From Dendrolimus kikuchii (Eukaryota > Arthropoda > Insecta > Lepidoptera > Lasiocampidae), in NCBI GenBank assembly GCA_019925095.2, contig CM034389.1, positions 18,215,435-18,279,434 on the forward strand: a DNA stretch of 64,000 bases, in the 5' to 3' direction. The position numbers and the translations under genes are program-made. Position 1 is the stretch's first letter, and the number at the start of each line of letters is the position of its first letter. This document shows, piece after piece, positions 1-10,959 of this stretch. A model generated the notes under the pieces. That model was not told where the DNA came from and searched no databases. It worked only from the letters and a program-made list of their open reading frames with translations.

Positions 1-345
1 TTTTATAGCAGTCATTAACCAGGTGTGATTCTAGGGAATTTGATCCACGCGGTCGGGCAAACATATTGTATCTGTGCAGTATAAAGCAATGCCTCGATTG
101 ATGGGCGAGGCAGTCTAGCGATAACCACGAGCGAAACGAGACTTGTGTACATTCGGTAATCTATTTAGTGACGGACTTTGCGCGTGTTATTGAATTACGA
201 TCTTCTGCATTACGTTTGGACTTGTTGCGTTCGGTTATATTTGTACCTGTGTTATACGTGTTTATATAGTTCTAATAAGCTCTATAATAATTCCAACGGC
301 ATTTTAATTCGAGTTCTGCAACTCGTGACAAATATATATGTTACA
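1..345 (+). repeat. LTR-like repeat, family A, copy 1 (cut by window edge)
   Basis: Aligns by eye with 24030-24340: same order of blocks (ACATATTG, TATA box, GCGAGACTTGTGTAC, GACGGACTTTG, TTACGTTTGGACTTGTTG, AACGGCATTTTAATT). A TATAAAG box lies at 80-86 and an AATAAG near 276, the spacing expected of a U3-R retroviral-type promoter and polyadenylation signal. No coding sequence of the parent element is attached, so it is a solo LTR or its remnant. The superfamily is not determinable. The 62-codon ORF inside it is incidental. Confidence 0.55.
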
Positions 346-668
346 GGGTTTTGTTTTTCTTTTTGAACTTTGGACTGTTTAGTACACCTTGCTGATGTTT
401 GTGATGCGTATTGATTGATTTTTTATATATCATAATAAATTCAAATATGGCATAGTAATCATCCAGAGCATACATAGTCTATAAATATTATTTTACAATA
501 TTTATGTTGTAATTGAAAAAAATATAATATAAATATATAGGTATCTATAAAATTATAAAGTGAAGTTCGTAACGTATCGTTTAGTTAATTTAAATTGCTG
601 TATTTTTGCGTAAATATTACACATTTTTTAATCTAGATTTAATTGTATATTTTGTATTTATATAAAAA
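346..668. other. AT-rich stretch, nothing recognised
   Basis: Strongly AT-rich sequence with no open frame, repeat match or structure that I can support. Confidence 0.5.
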
Positions 669-893
669 CTAGCTGACCCGTGCCCACTTCGATAGGCATC
701 AGGAAAAAATTAAAAAGTACTTATTATTAATCACAATCAAATATACCCTATGTCACTCAGGAATAATATACCTTTCCATTGGCGAAAGAATTTTCAAAAT
801 CGGTTTAGTAGATCCAGAGATTACACCCTACAACGTCACAAACTCACAAACTTTACCTCTTAGTTATAATATTAGTATAGATTTTACGCTTCG
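669..893 (+). repeat. Old RTE-like/SINE-like repeat (CTAGCTGACCCG ... ATTAGTATAGATT)
   Basis: Begins CTAGCTGACCCG and ends TATAATATTAGTATAGATT. The same start and end boxes recur at 30585-30968 (minus), 34010-34668, 46965-47214, 49725-49895 and 57790-57957. The middle holds the block 'AATCGGTTTAGTAGATCC', a counterpart of 'AATCGGTTCAGTAGTTTC' near 57880. Non-coding, 3'-end-like retroposon copy. Confidence 0.5.
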
Positions 894-1726
894 AGTCTCA
901 AAGAAATAGACTTGCAGACTTCCGCTCCCAATATACTTTGTAGGATTTCTAAAACTTAGATTCTTATTAATCAGTTTTTGTGTTCTAAATCTGATTTTTT
1001 TTTCCCGCTGTTAGCACAAGACAATTTAGGGTTTCGGTACCTAAAAGTAAAGAGGAGTGCTTATAATATCGATGTCTATTTGTCTATATATCACAACTGA
1101 TTAACTCAGGAACTACTAAGACTAGTTATATGAAATTTGAGATATACTAAATAAAAATACATGTAAGATGTCTTGTGTTTCTGAAAAAAAATAAGTAACA
1201 GATTTGCGAAAACAATTTTATGAAAATTGAAAAAGGGGCATGTAAGAGAAAATTGAAATATGAAATTTGAGCAATATCAGCAAGCTAGTCGTGTGAATGT
1301 TGCAGGGTTTGGTCGGAGGGTGACTCGTAATTGTTGTGACATTTTTTTTCTTTTAAGACTTTTAATAAACGCATTGAATTGATAGAGGAACTCTCTATGC
1401 CCGAGTCCAACTCATACATAGCCACTTGTTTTATAAATCACAGCTCATTAGAGCTTTATCCTTGGACATGCAATCGTATGATGTGTAAACACTGATTAAC
1501 AACGTGCACCCGACTGCGGTGTGGTAGCGGATGAGAGCGGCAACGGATTTACTGTCGAGCTGTACACGGCGACGGAGATAAAAATAAATGGAATCGGCGA
1601 CGTTATTACCCAATATTCCTTTAATCGTTTGATATAATAATTTTAGACTTATTTAATACAAAATTAGTTACTTTGCATAATTCAAAAAGTGTGGCTGCAT
1701 TTTTGTTAGATATATTTATATTTACA
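894..1726. other. Non-coding, possible old repeat scraps
   Basis: AT-rich. A piece around 1080-1150 (TATATCACAACTGATTAACTCAG) resembles a phrase near 14730 (TATATCACAGTCATTTGTCTCAG) and is probably an old repeat. The minus ORF at 1431-1613 has no support beyond being open. Confidence 0.35.
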
Positions 1727-1850
1727 CTAGGATATGCCCGCGACCTCGTCCACGCTTTAGTTGAAATTCCCGCTGGATTCCCGGAACACAAAGTATCGCA
1801 GCATTAAAAAAATGTAAGCTATCGTTTTAGTGAAAATTGTCCCGGAATAA
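1727..1850 (+). repeat. Repeat fragment matching 63120-63215
   Basis: Shares ordered blocks with 63120-63215: 'GCGACxTCxTCCACxCTT', 'GAAATTC(T/C)CGC', 'GGGATTCCCG', 'ACACAAAGTA(C/T)CGCA' and 'TTTTAGTGAAAA(C/T)TGT'. Non-coding fragment of an old retroposon family; related blocks also occur at 36000-37020. Confidence 0.45.
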
Positions 1851-2179
1851 GCATATTATTAAGCTAAATTAATTTTATTTTCGATTTTACTACAATATAA
1901 TTTAACGACATGCGTATAGGTTTATGGTCCCTGTCGATGAAAAGAAAAAATATGTATGTATTTCAATTTTTTATCCACAAAGACTAGTAGTTTCTGAATA
2001 AATGACTTTGAATAAATATAGTCATTTATCCATGTAGGTTTTAGGAGATATACAGAGTTTTTTCTACAGGTGATATTCTTGTATAATTTTCTTTCATGAT
2101 AGTTTTTTTTAATTCATTTTTTTTTTATAATTTAATTCATTTCTCATATTTTGTAAGTATGGTTGGAGTAACCTAATCA

Positions 2180-2209
2180 CAGGGATGAAAACAGTACTTT
2201 TCATCCCTG
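2180..2209. repeat. 12-bp perfect hairpin
   Basis: CAGGGATGAAAA (2180-2191) and TTTTCATCCCTG (2198-2209) are exact reverse complements around a 6-nt loop. Confidence 0.6.
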
Positions 2210-2572
2210 GGAATAGATTTTCCCTATTGCCAACAAACTTAAAAACTATGCGAAGCATAGATAATACACGTAATTCATGTCCCAACTTATTTTACAGCCA
2301 CTGTTAAATCGCGGCATAAATTGTAATAAAAAAATATCGTCAATTTTGTAACATACGTATACTTATAAATTACTTTTCACTTAATTATTATTAAATATAC
2401 ACAAATTTGAGCTAAATATGTGTTAGCATAAGTGATAAAAAAAGACGAAAATTACTTAACGTTCATACGTGACGTATTATCAGATTTAGATTATATAATA
2501 TATATGGATTTAACGCCTGATATCATTAAATAAGTAGTTGTTTGTTTAACTAATCGAATGTTAACGTCGAGG

Positions 2573-2656
2573 GAAAGGCCTATTTAGGCACTCGAAGTAT
2601 TAGTGCCTTCGCTACGTTCGTGTGCCTAACATCTCATGCTTAAATAGGTCACTTTC
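2573..2656. repeat. Small fold-back
   Basis: GAAAG and CCTATTTA at 2573-2586 are mirrored by TAAATAGG and CTTTC at 2641-2656. A second nested pair is GGCACT/AGTGCC at 2587-2606. Fold-back of about 84 bp, possibly a MITE remnant. No target duplication seen. Confidence 0.35.
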
Positions 2657-5600
2657 ACCTCTTATGTAACAATCTACTATTTTTAATTGTGAACTCATTT
2701 ATCTCTTCCAGTAACTATATATTTAAGGGCAGAATTTATCAGTTTCAGTGATCGCGAGCGTCGATGCAGTGAAAAGGAATGAGTTTCTATTTATCTAAAG
2801 AGTCCTAGGACCGGAACGAGTTTAATTGTGCCAATGAGAGTTTTAAATGGTTGTTTCTGCTTGGAGTATTTCCATGAAGACGGTGGTCATTTAGTCAATT
2901 GTATCATACTATCTCATAAAAGGCATAGAGCTATTTGTTTTGACGAAGTCATTTAATATAAATAAATCAGAAAATTGTTTCATAATTGTTTTTTTTCTTA
3001 AGCTTCATCTACGAAGTTAAAGGTAAAGGCCGTTTCCCGCATATGTGGCGATGAGTGTAAGCCGTAATTTTAGATGCAACTTTGTTAATGACATTAAATA
3101 TTGACAGATAACGTATATATATATAAACTAATGCGGCTATGCGTTAGCGACGTAATTTTTTTAACGCTTTAAAAAAGACGCAATCAATCACACCCTAAAT
3201 TTTTAGCATTAACGCAAATGAAGCCCCACCATTAGAAAATAATTTTGGTACACACACACATGATTTTTTTAAATCAACTTCTTAAAATGTTTTATTCAAT
3301 TTAGAAACATCTGAAGTTAAATAGAAAATATTTTAACCGTCTAAACACACATATTTTCTTAAATCTAATAAAAAATCTGTAAGACATATTTATATATTAT
3401 ATTTCTTATAAAAAAATGCCCAAATTTAAGTAAAACTATTATTTGTGCTTTACTTAATTATAGAAAACTATTTTTAGTATTTTTATCTTTCATTCTAAAA
3501 CTTTATCATGAATAAGTTCCAAAATAGTTCACCGAGATATATTTTTTAAGATTCAGAAAATATGAGTAGAAGATCCAAGTCTTGGGCAAACTATAAAATA
3601 TTATTTAAGTCATAGAGACTATTTCTATCAAATTCGCATTACTATCCGAAGAACTATCAGGCGAATAAATTTACTCAATGTACTAAAACACATTGCCTCT
3701 TGAAACTCGGTTTAGAAGAAAGGCTTCGATTTGATCCGGCCGACTAAAAGTTCTCAACAACAGTTCAAACATTCTGTGGTGAGACCGACATTGTTCCGCT
3801 TTCAGACCGTAATCGTCAAGGCGGTCTTTGTGCATTAGATATATCGTCTAGAATGTTAATACACAAACAACCTAATTCAATCATTTATACTTGAACACTA
3901 TTTGGTATATAATTTGTAGACTTAACTATATATAAAAGATTAAGAAACTAAATATAAATACTTGAACTATTCCAAGAATTAAATTAATGAAATAAGCTCT
4001 TTGACTTTTTATTTATTTGGCTTTATTTAACTTCTATAATTCTTTTTTTTTTAGTTGAGTATCTGACGGGTATTTGAACAATGAAAGTTATTATATCTAA
4101 ATGTAGTAAAAATGACACTTAGCGGTAGACAATTTGGATTACCTCATATATTTAAAACAGCTGATTAGGCTTTATGGTTATTTAAACAATACAGTTCTGT
4201 TTTCAAGTAACATGGCTTGCAATAATGATAAATTAAAGAAAAGAAAAAACCAAAAAATAATTAACAAATACGTAAAATACCAATAACAATAAACAAAATT
4301 GTGTCTTTGCATAATTTAGTCCCTATAATTAACTTTAATTATTCTATAAATTTAAACAAGCGCCCCTCACATTATTAGCATTCAAGACGTAACTAAGGGC
4401 GAAATAAAAGGGTTCAAATATTTCAGGTCATCTTAATTTGTACGAAAATTGAAAATTTAATTTCTTAACGTTAAGGGTCCATTTCGCTTGTTCCGGCCCT
4501 TAACACAGAGTTCGCAATTAATTTAGTATGAGGAAATCTCCATTCCGTGACAACGTAACAGCATTTACTTTTCTAAGGCCGTGACTTTCATTTATATTGC
4601 AGCACTTACTTGGTTTTACGTCTTAAATTGTTGGACGGGAGCGTTTATTCATTTAGTAGCTTGGACTTTCCTCGATCGGCTCAAATTTTAATGCTCAATG
4701 CTTTTATATAATACCACGGAAAATATACACTAAGAATGTCAACCTCCAAGTAAAAAACAACTCTAAAAACTCCTAGGATGAATAAAAGCCGTCACGTGAG
4801 TAATAAGTTCCCTTTCAATCTTTATCTGATTTTGTCTAATATAATATGCTGATATATAATGAATACACATATCAGCTAAGTTTCCACTAAAAAATAATTC
4901 ATATTACACATTTGGCTCATACAATTATTTGAAAATTATAATATATTTGACAATATTGGAAAGTTAGGTTTAAAAAAAATGAAATTAAGTTTTACAAGAC
5001 CACACAAAAAAACTATACAATATATCTATTTAACTATATCATTCTTATGTCATAAAAAACGTGATACATGTCAAAACATGTATGACGATTTCTTTAAAAC
5101 TTAAGAATGACTTATATTTATATAAAAGTCATTATATTCAAAAACAAATTAATAAAAATCAAACTCGAAATAATAAAATATATATGTATATATATGAAAT
5201 TGGTAGAAAGTCATTTAATAATTTTTTCTTTTAATGTGAATTCTGAACTTAATAAATTGCCTATAAAAGGATCAACATCATTGAATAGAGCATTGTATGA
5301 CTTGCAAGCACGGTATAAAAATGTGTTTTTAGTATAATTGATTTTTATAAATGGCAATGAAAAAAGCGAGTTATCTCGTGAGCTTAAACGGGGACATCTC
5401 TGGATTAAATTATTAGTTAGAAAAGGGGAATCAATAAAATTATATATACATAGCGTGCATATTAAACATAAGCTAAACTAAATTATAAATAAGAACTATG
5501 ATAAAAACTAAAAACAATAACATAAATAAAACTAATTATAAATTAATATCAACTAAAATTAAACTACAATATAAATATAACTAGACTTACAAAATAACAA

Positions 5601-6980
5601 ACTATAAGTAAAAAATGAAATTATTAATAATTTTAAATAAATAAACCTGGTCTTTTTGGGTTTGACGAATTGATAGTGGATCAATGTTTGGTGGTGTTGT
5701 ATGTTACTTTTTATAATATGTAAATATTGTACTGCGGATTCCAAGTCGTGGACGCGTGTTCTAAGATAGACCTAAGATATATTTTACATTATACAGTTTG
5801 TTTCAGCAAACGGAACACCTACTTAAATGAGTGAAAGGTATAACACTAGTGTACAGTTACAAAAAGGAAAAAATTCTTAAAAATTTAGTTTTAGACTTAT
5901 GACCGTTTAAACTTTCACTTCTTATCACCATAATTTTGCATAAAACCAGGTGGAACATGTAAAAGATTTTAAATCGAACATATCTTTTTCTTTTCAAATT
6001 TATTCATCCGGTATTGAAAAAACGTATGAAAACTAACTTCAGCAGCGATGTACTTTTGATAGGATCCCCCTTAACAATGTTTACAAATCGTTGAGGTCAC
6101 ACTTAATAAAAACGCCGACTATCGGTAAGCCGGATGCACGGTTGCTTTGTCGGCGTGTTTGTGTTTGGCGGCATTATTAAAGGGCAACGAACTTACCAAA
6201 TGTTTTATGCAAAGTTCAATAATTCTTAGTGTACAATGTTAAGGAGAAGCACAACCAAAATATTTTTTTTCTTCCTGTATCTTTGTTATTATTAAATAAT
6301 AAAATTATTATTATTATTATTTGCATATGAGACCTGAGGGCCTAAACCTAATAATTTTTTTGCAGATTCGTATGACGGACAATACAAGTATGAAAATAAA
6401 GTGGATATTTATGCTATGTTTGACAACTATTTTATTAAATTTCACGAGTTACAAATTTTCACACTCGATGTCATATCCATAAATATTCTATTTTGAAAAA
6501 ATAAGGTATCCTATATTCTTGTTAAGGCTACATCTATGTCATTATCATTATTAAAAATTAAGACTCGTTGAACTCCTAATCTTAAAGAGGTTACAGACGT
6601 ACTTAGTTAGTTTCGCATTTATAATATCAAAGTATATATAATATGTCTTCCATCGCTATTGTAGTATTGCTGACCATTTTGTCAATAAAAAATCCCCTCA
6701 TGTAACATTTGACTTGGGGCAGTAGCTTTTTCAGTAGATAAATACGACTAGGCGTCACCCGCGGGAGTGATTCATCACAGTGCTGGCCTCGCATCAGAAA
6801 CTCCCCTATCAGTGTAACAGGGATAACCTAAGAAAAATGCCCTACTGAGAGGCAATGATTTCCCATTACTGTCGGAAAAGTTGAGAAAGGCATGAAGTGT
6901 CTACGTGTTTTGAATAAATACACGTTTAATAATAGAAGTAAATAATAAAATGTGTTTTGAAATTATTTCAATTATTTAGC
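2657..6980. other. Long non-coding stretch, nothing firm
   Basis: AT-rich. GC-richer patches at 3690-3830, 6100-6200 and 6740-6900 show no supported coding frame on either strand. The ORFs at 5107-5337 (plus) and 5559-5744 (minus) have low-complexity, AT-driven composition (Ile, Lys, Tyr) and I do not regard them as genes. Confidence 0.4.
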
Positions 6981-7016
6981 ACAATTTCAAGGGCATGGCT
7001 AGGCCCTTGAAATTGT
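6981..7016. repeat. Hairpin 1: 14-bp perfect arms
   Basis: ACAATTTCAAGGGC (6981-6994) pairs exactly with GCCCTTGAAATTGT (7003-7016) across an 8-nt loop. First of three hairpins within 220 bp. Confidence 0.7.
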
Positions 7017-7033
7017 TTCCACCGGATTTTAAT

Positions 7034-7066
7034 TTAATATTCATAATATGAATATATGAATATTAA
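7034..7066. repeat. Hairpin 2: 12-bp perfect arms, AT-rich
   Basis: TTAATATTCATA (7034-7045) and TATGAATATTAA (7055-7066) are exact reverse complements. AT-rich, so weaker evidence than its neighbours. Confidence 0.5.
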
Positions 7067-7162
7067 GTTCACGTCCCATCGAAGCGAAACGTATGCGTAA
7101 AATCTATCTTTTAATTCCTAAAATTTCTTTTGCAGTCCGTTGAGACGTTCGTCTATCTAAAG

Positions 7163-7199
7163 AATTGTCGCGTATGGGCCGTTACCATACGCGACAATT
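7163..7199. repeat. Hairpin 3: 15-bp perfect arms, GC-containing
   Basis: AATTGTCGCGTATGG (7163-7177) and CCATACGCGACAATT (7185-7199) are exact reverse complements around a 7-nt loop. Outer flanks also partly pair (CTATC near 7153, GATAG near 7204). Confidence 0.7.
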
Positions 7200-7261
7200 T
7201 TTCGGATAGAGTAATAGATAAAATATCTTATTCTATGACGTAATTTTTAATTTTTATTATG

Positions 7262-7306
7262 CGTATATAGTATAGTAGTATAGTATAGTATAGTATATAT
7301 AAAAGC
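7262..7306 (+). repeat. TATAG/TAGTA microsatellite
   Basis: Short run of imperfect 5-bp TATAG units. Confidence 0.8.
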
Positions 7307-7640
7307 ATTGCTCACTTAAATTTTAGAGAATTAGGCTTATTTGAAAATGACAGACACACACTTAAATGTATTTATTGGTGTAAATTTAAAACATATTGCG
7401 GATAAGTACTAAACCTACCTAGTATTAAGTTTTGTATAAAATATGTACATTTTATACAGTTGGAACCAACTCAAGTAATCCAATTTAGATGAATTTACTA
7501 TGAAGCCGAGTTTAAATTAACAGGTAGGCTATTATTGTTACAATTGTTGAAAGGCCAAATTACCTATAATACAAATGAATTTATGTTCATTGTTATTTAG
7601 TAGGCGTATTTGTTCACAACGTCTAGTCATTTAGTTAATG

Positions 7641-7722
7641 TCAGAATTCGGAAACACAAATAGTTTTTTTTAGATTTTCTATTAAAGTGTTGAAAGAGTA
7701 TTCTGTTGGGTCACGTTTCATT
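7641..7722 (-). CDS. Candidate 3'-terminal coding exon (unidentified)
   Basis: On the minus strand an open frame ends in TGA at 7641-7643 and reads MKRDPTEYSFNTLIENLKK..., a protein-like composition unlike the AT-driven ORFs around it. Immediately upstream is AAATTGCAG, a plausible acceptor, so coding would start at 7722. No upstream exon can be joined with confidence and no family is recognised. It could be chance; a homology search would decide. Confidence 0.2.
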
Positions 7723-7841
7723 CTGCAATTTATTGATGTATAATTTAACTCAAATAAAGACAATGGCAAATATATGAACGTGATGCTACGTAAATACAGA
7801 TAATAGATATCGGTGCTAGAGCTGTCGATAGGATTGGGCAT

Positions 7842-9354
7842 CTGTCTGCATCATCAAAAATATCCTATCTCATAAACGTGTAAATATCATATTTAATAAT
7901 GATTAGAACACTAGTGTGCCCATCACATAAACGATAAGGTTTCTGTATATATAGTGTATGTTGAATTAGGAACAATTAAGAAATTAATATACTGTACTCC
8001 CTGTACTGTACTGTATCCCCTCTCGGGCGATTGAGCCATGGGTTTTCGCCCAGTGGTGCGTCACCCTATCCAACAGGGTAACATCATAGACGTACCACAC
8101 AACTTTAATCAATCCCCATATATAGTTTGTTATTGCACATGAGTAATTAATGAGAACAATGTTTTAATTTTTAGTTTAAGGGTTTATTCAAGACAAGTTA
8201 ATCAACTAAAATATAACAAAATTAAATGAAATCAAAATAAACTTGGCTAAATGCATGTCATTATTCTTGGCATTAGATTACGATATACAAAAAAGCATCG
8301 AATTGGAAATACGTCATATTACAAGAATTTCAGAATTTCATTCATATACATTCTGATTCTATTTCTGAAAAAAAATAACCGTGATATAAAAAGAAAATCG
8401 GACAGTTATTTGCCAAAATATCTACGGACCTCTAAAAAGAGCATCTAAGTGATTAATACCTTTTGCCGTGTTTTGAAATCACGTAATTGCTATATCACGC
8501 AAGTGGTATGGTATATACGCATTTGAATATACCAAGGTTTATTGTAGCGTATTTGGACCGGCCTGTGCCCACTGGGCGGATTTCTCCCTCCAATAAATTG
8601 TACATAAAGAAACAGAGCACGCGAGTCACGCATAGCATCTCCTGGATTTATATCGTACACTTCTGTCTAAATTTAGATTTAATGTTATGTTTAGCAATAT
8701 TTTACGAGAAATAAGAATTTTTAGTACTTACAAAAATAAGATTAAGCCTTTAATAATTCCAACCTTTTGTTAAGTTTCATAGATATATAGGTGCATATAC
8801 ACATAATACATATTTACCATGGGACAAAGCTAATATATTTTCATCATATCATCATTCATATTATCTTCTTCATACATGCACATCTATTCGAAGTCATATC
8901 TACCTCATCTTTGTTCAAAAAGTCGGTGATTTGATCGTGGTCACTACGCAGCGGACTTCTAATAGTAACTCCAACCACAATGCTGTCATATGAAATCGTT
9001 GTCTGTTTTTCATCAGTCAAAATTTGACCTCCGAAATACTTGTGCCGTTCGTAAACATCATTTCAGATATCCAACTTTTCATTTGGCTTCGCCATACATC
9101 GCACTGTGAAGTTGTTTTGCATCACACACAAGCCTTCTAGGTTTAAGAGGTGCTTCTTATTATTTTTTAATATAAAACACTAATAAATAAATAAAAACTG
9201 TGACGTTATATAGAAGTGATGTGTTGTTCTTATGCAAGCTGCATACTTGATCCGATCTAGGAGACGGCGGATATCAAAGGTAGTCTTGTGAAGTTCTTAC
9301 GATTCTAGTCAAAGGTTTTAATGGTCAAATTCAGAATTAATTAAGTATATAAAT
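7842..9354. other. Non-coding stretch
   Basis: Mostly AT-rich. 8000-8110 and 8540-8650 are GC-richer but give no match to the other repeats in the window. The plus ORFs at 8251 and 8487 are not supported. Confidence 0.35.
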
Positions 9355-9495
9355 AATATATAATAACAGCCTATAGATGTCCTACTGCTGGGCTCGGGCC
9401 TCCCAGGGGGGCTTGGCAGGTTTGACACATCGGTTATCTCAATGTGTAGATTGCATCACGATGTTTTCCTTCATCGTTGTTAGAACGTGGTAATT
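9355..9495 (+). repeat. SINE/LINE-tail repeat ('CTACTGCTGGGC ... ATCACGATGTTTTCCTTC')
   Basis: Contains CCTACTGCTGGGC, a GGTTATCTC/ATGTG core and CACGATGTTTTCCTTCA. The same blocks appear at 31245-31400, 26930-26960 (CGCGATGTTTTCCTTCAC), 43575-43640 (minus) and 58910-59060 (minus). Non-coding retroposon 3' end; I recall this family as very abundant in Lepidoptera. Confidence 0.6.
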
Positions 9496-9681
9496 GTAAC
9501 AATATGCACATTATAAAACTACGTTTTAACGGTAATTTATTTGATTTTGGTTTTTCCGACGGCCACTTTTCAGTGGCCGTGATCACGGAAGACAAAGATG
9601 TCAAGTGTCAACGAGTTAAAGTTTTATTTAGCCTACCGCCAACTTGTTAATTTTAATTATTTAGTTTTAATTTTGTTTATG

Positions 9682-9758
9682 CATACATACATACATACAT
9701 AACTTCACGCCAGTTCCCTTGCGGGGTAGGCACGAACAACAGAGCGCCATCTAGGCTC
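9682..9758 (-). mobile_element. 77-bp 5'-truncated retroposon with 14-bp target duplication
   Basis: The intact Penelope copy 2 lacks this sequence at the equivalent site. Here it is flanked by exact 14-bp copies of TAATTTTGTTTATG at 9668-9681 and 9759-9772. Read on the minus strand it ends in a (TATG)n tail, as expected of a LINE/SINE 3' end inserted by target-primed reverse transcription. The body includes the phrase AACTGGCGTGAAGTTATG. Confidence 0.85.
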
Positions 9759-9810
9759 TAATTTTGTTTATGGTTATTATTTATTCTATGGGAGCCTAAT
9801 CTAATTTACT

Positions 9811-9868
9811 ACCGCTTCGCAACATGTTATGGCTTGAAGAGAAGAAGCGGCGCAAGAAACTCTTCAGC
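9811..9868 (-). other. 3'-UTR pseudoknot module, Penelope copy 1
   Basis: Minus-strand order: GC+TGAAGAG (9868-9860), CCGCTTC (9850-9844), CTCTTCA (9841-9835), GAAGCGG (9818-9812). Stem strands interleave A-B-A'-B', compatible with an H-type pseudoknot. Sequence is identical to copy 2 over these strands. Confidence 0.5.
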
Positions 9869-9939
9869 AAACATGCCTAGCTCTAATAATTTTATATAAT
9901 ATTAAAATGGATGGAAGGAAAAATAAAAGAAATTATCAG

Positions 9940-10254
9940 TCAAGTTGGTTTGTGTTCCGTTTCACGCAGAAAGAGTTCACAGTGTCTTGAGGTCTGGCAG
10001 CTGGTTTTTGGTGGGTTTTGGGTCTTAATAGTTTTGATGATTGGACCCCAAACAGGTGGTACTTGCCAACCAAATTCTCTATCGAAATTTGAGTGTTTTT
10101 TTATTTCAATAGCCTCACGCATCATTCTAGGTATGAAACGATTCTCTTTCGCGAGGATTTGTGGGTTATCGAATCTGATGTAGTGGTTGGGTTTATCCAG
10201 CGTGTGTTCACTGATCACAGACTTCGTAGACCTTGTGTGTTTCATTGTCAGCAA
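9940..10254 (-). pseudogene. Penelope-like GIY-YIG domain, C-terminal part
   Basis: Open frame matching nearly residue for residue the last ~105 residues of 25963-26394: MKHTRSTKS, ISEHTLDKPNHYIRFDNPQ, AKENRFIPRM and WQVPPVW. The GIY and YIG motifs themselves lie upstream (10255-10350) in another frame, because copy 1 has an extra base near 10250 (GACAATGAAACAC against GACATGAAACAC in copy 2). In PLEs the domain nicks target DNA for insertion. This copy cannot make a whole protein. Confidence 0.8.
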
Positions 10255-10374
10255 TGTGTTCTTTTACCCGTGTTTTTATGCTCCTCTTTGTTTGCCCAAT
10301 GTCTGACAATCCACACTCACAATCGAGCTTGTAGACACCTGCATCCTAGAGTGGGATATTGCATTTTACAGGTC

Positions 10375-10758
10375 TCAGAAATTGGGTAATCTTTTTATGC
10401 GGCTTGAAATATGTTTTGATTGAAGCTTGCCTGAGGATGTGGCCAATTCTGTATGTGACCCCTTTGATGTAGGGTAGGGTAGCAGGGCACCGCTCAAATG
10501 AAGGTGGTTTGGGATCTTTGTGACGTTGGTTGGAGTCTTCAGCTGATTGCGTTGTAGAACTCGCTTGACATGCTGAAGCTCTCCAGCTACGTGGTTCTCG
10601 TCACAGATTTTTCGTGCTCTCTGAAACAAAGATTTTCCCACGGTAGCTAACTGACTAGGATGGTGGTGAGACGAACCATTAAGGTATTTATCTATATGGG
10701 TAGGTTTCTTATACACCATATGGCTAAGAGTATTGTCAGGGTTCCTTAGGATGAGCAC
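10375..10758 (-). pseudogene. Penelope-like RT C-terminus and linker
   Basis: Starts inside the RT at LILRNPDNT, followed by VYKKPTHIDKYLNGSSHHHP (the PLE thumb 'RKPTxTDxYL' block) and SQLATVGKSLFQRARKIC. It then shifts frame after KTPTNVT. Unlike copy 2, it keeps a Gln codon at the position where copy 2 has TAG (25709). The catalytic YVDD part is absent because of truncation. Confidence 0.8.
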
Positions 10759-10759
10759 A

Positions 10760-10871
10760 TTAGGTGCACATTATGTCAGAACACTGCCTAAGGGTGCATA
10801 CGTTACGACCAGGATCGAACCCGCGTCCCTTGAGTTTGGGACGCGTGCGCTAGCCATTACGCTACCACGAC
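10760..10871 (-). repeat. tRNA-derived SINE, copy 1
   Basis: Minus strand begins GTCGTGGTAGCGTAATGG, an A-box-like D arm, followed by a GTCCC/GGGAC anticodon-like stem and GGGTTCGATCC, a B-box-like T arm. The tail is CTTAGGCAGTGTTCTGACAT. Copy 2 is at 43424-43555. The fold does not give a proper cloverleaf (8-nt anticodon loop, unpaired acceptor), so it is not a functional tRNA gene. It abuts the truncated Penelope copy. Confidence 0.6.
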
Positions 10872-10959
10872 TTGATTAATTAATTGAGTATTATATAATA
10901 ATTATCATAAGCTTGTTATTTCTTACACGCGAAAATTAATTACAGTTTATTTTACTGTA

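Larger units (their letters stand above)
9511..10758 (-). mobile_element. Penelope-like element, copy 1, 5'-truncated
   Basis: Minus-strand copy of the element at 24.9-26.75 kb. It keeps the end of the RT region, the linker, the GIY-YIG endonuclease and the whole 3' UTR with its terminal block (ACTACGTTTTAACGG as read on the plus strand at 9518). It stops at 10758, just inside the RT domain, where a tRNA-like SINE begins. The coding part is broken by several frame changes; the 3' UTR is interrupted by a 77-bp retroposon at 9682-9758. Confidence 0.85.

Noticed and set aside
10800..10871. Functional tRNA gene on the minus strand
   Set aside because: A- and B-box-like words are present but there is no 7-bp acceptor stem, the anticodon loop would be 8 nt, and a degraded copy at 43424 shares its tail. 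It is a SINE head.
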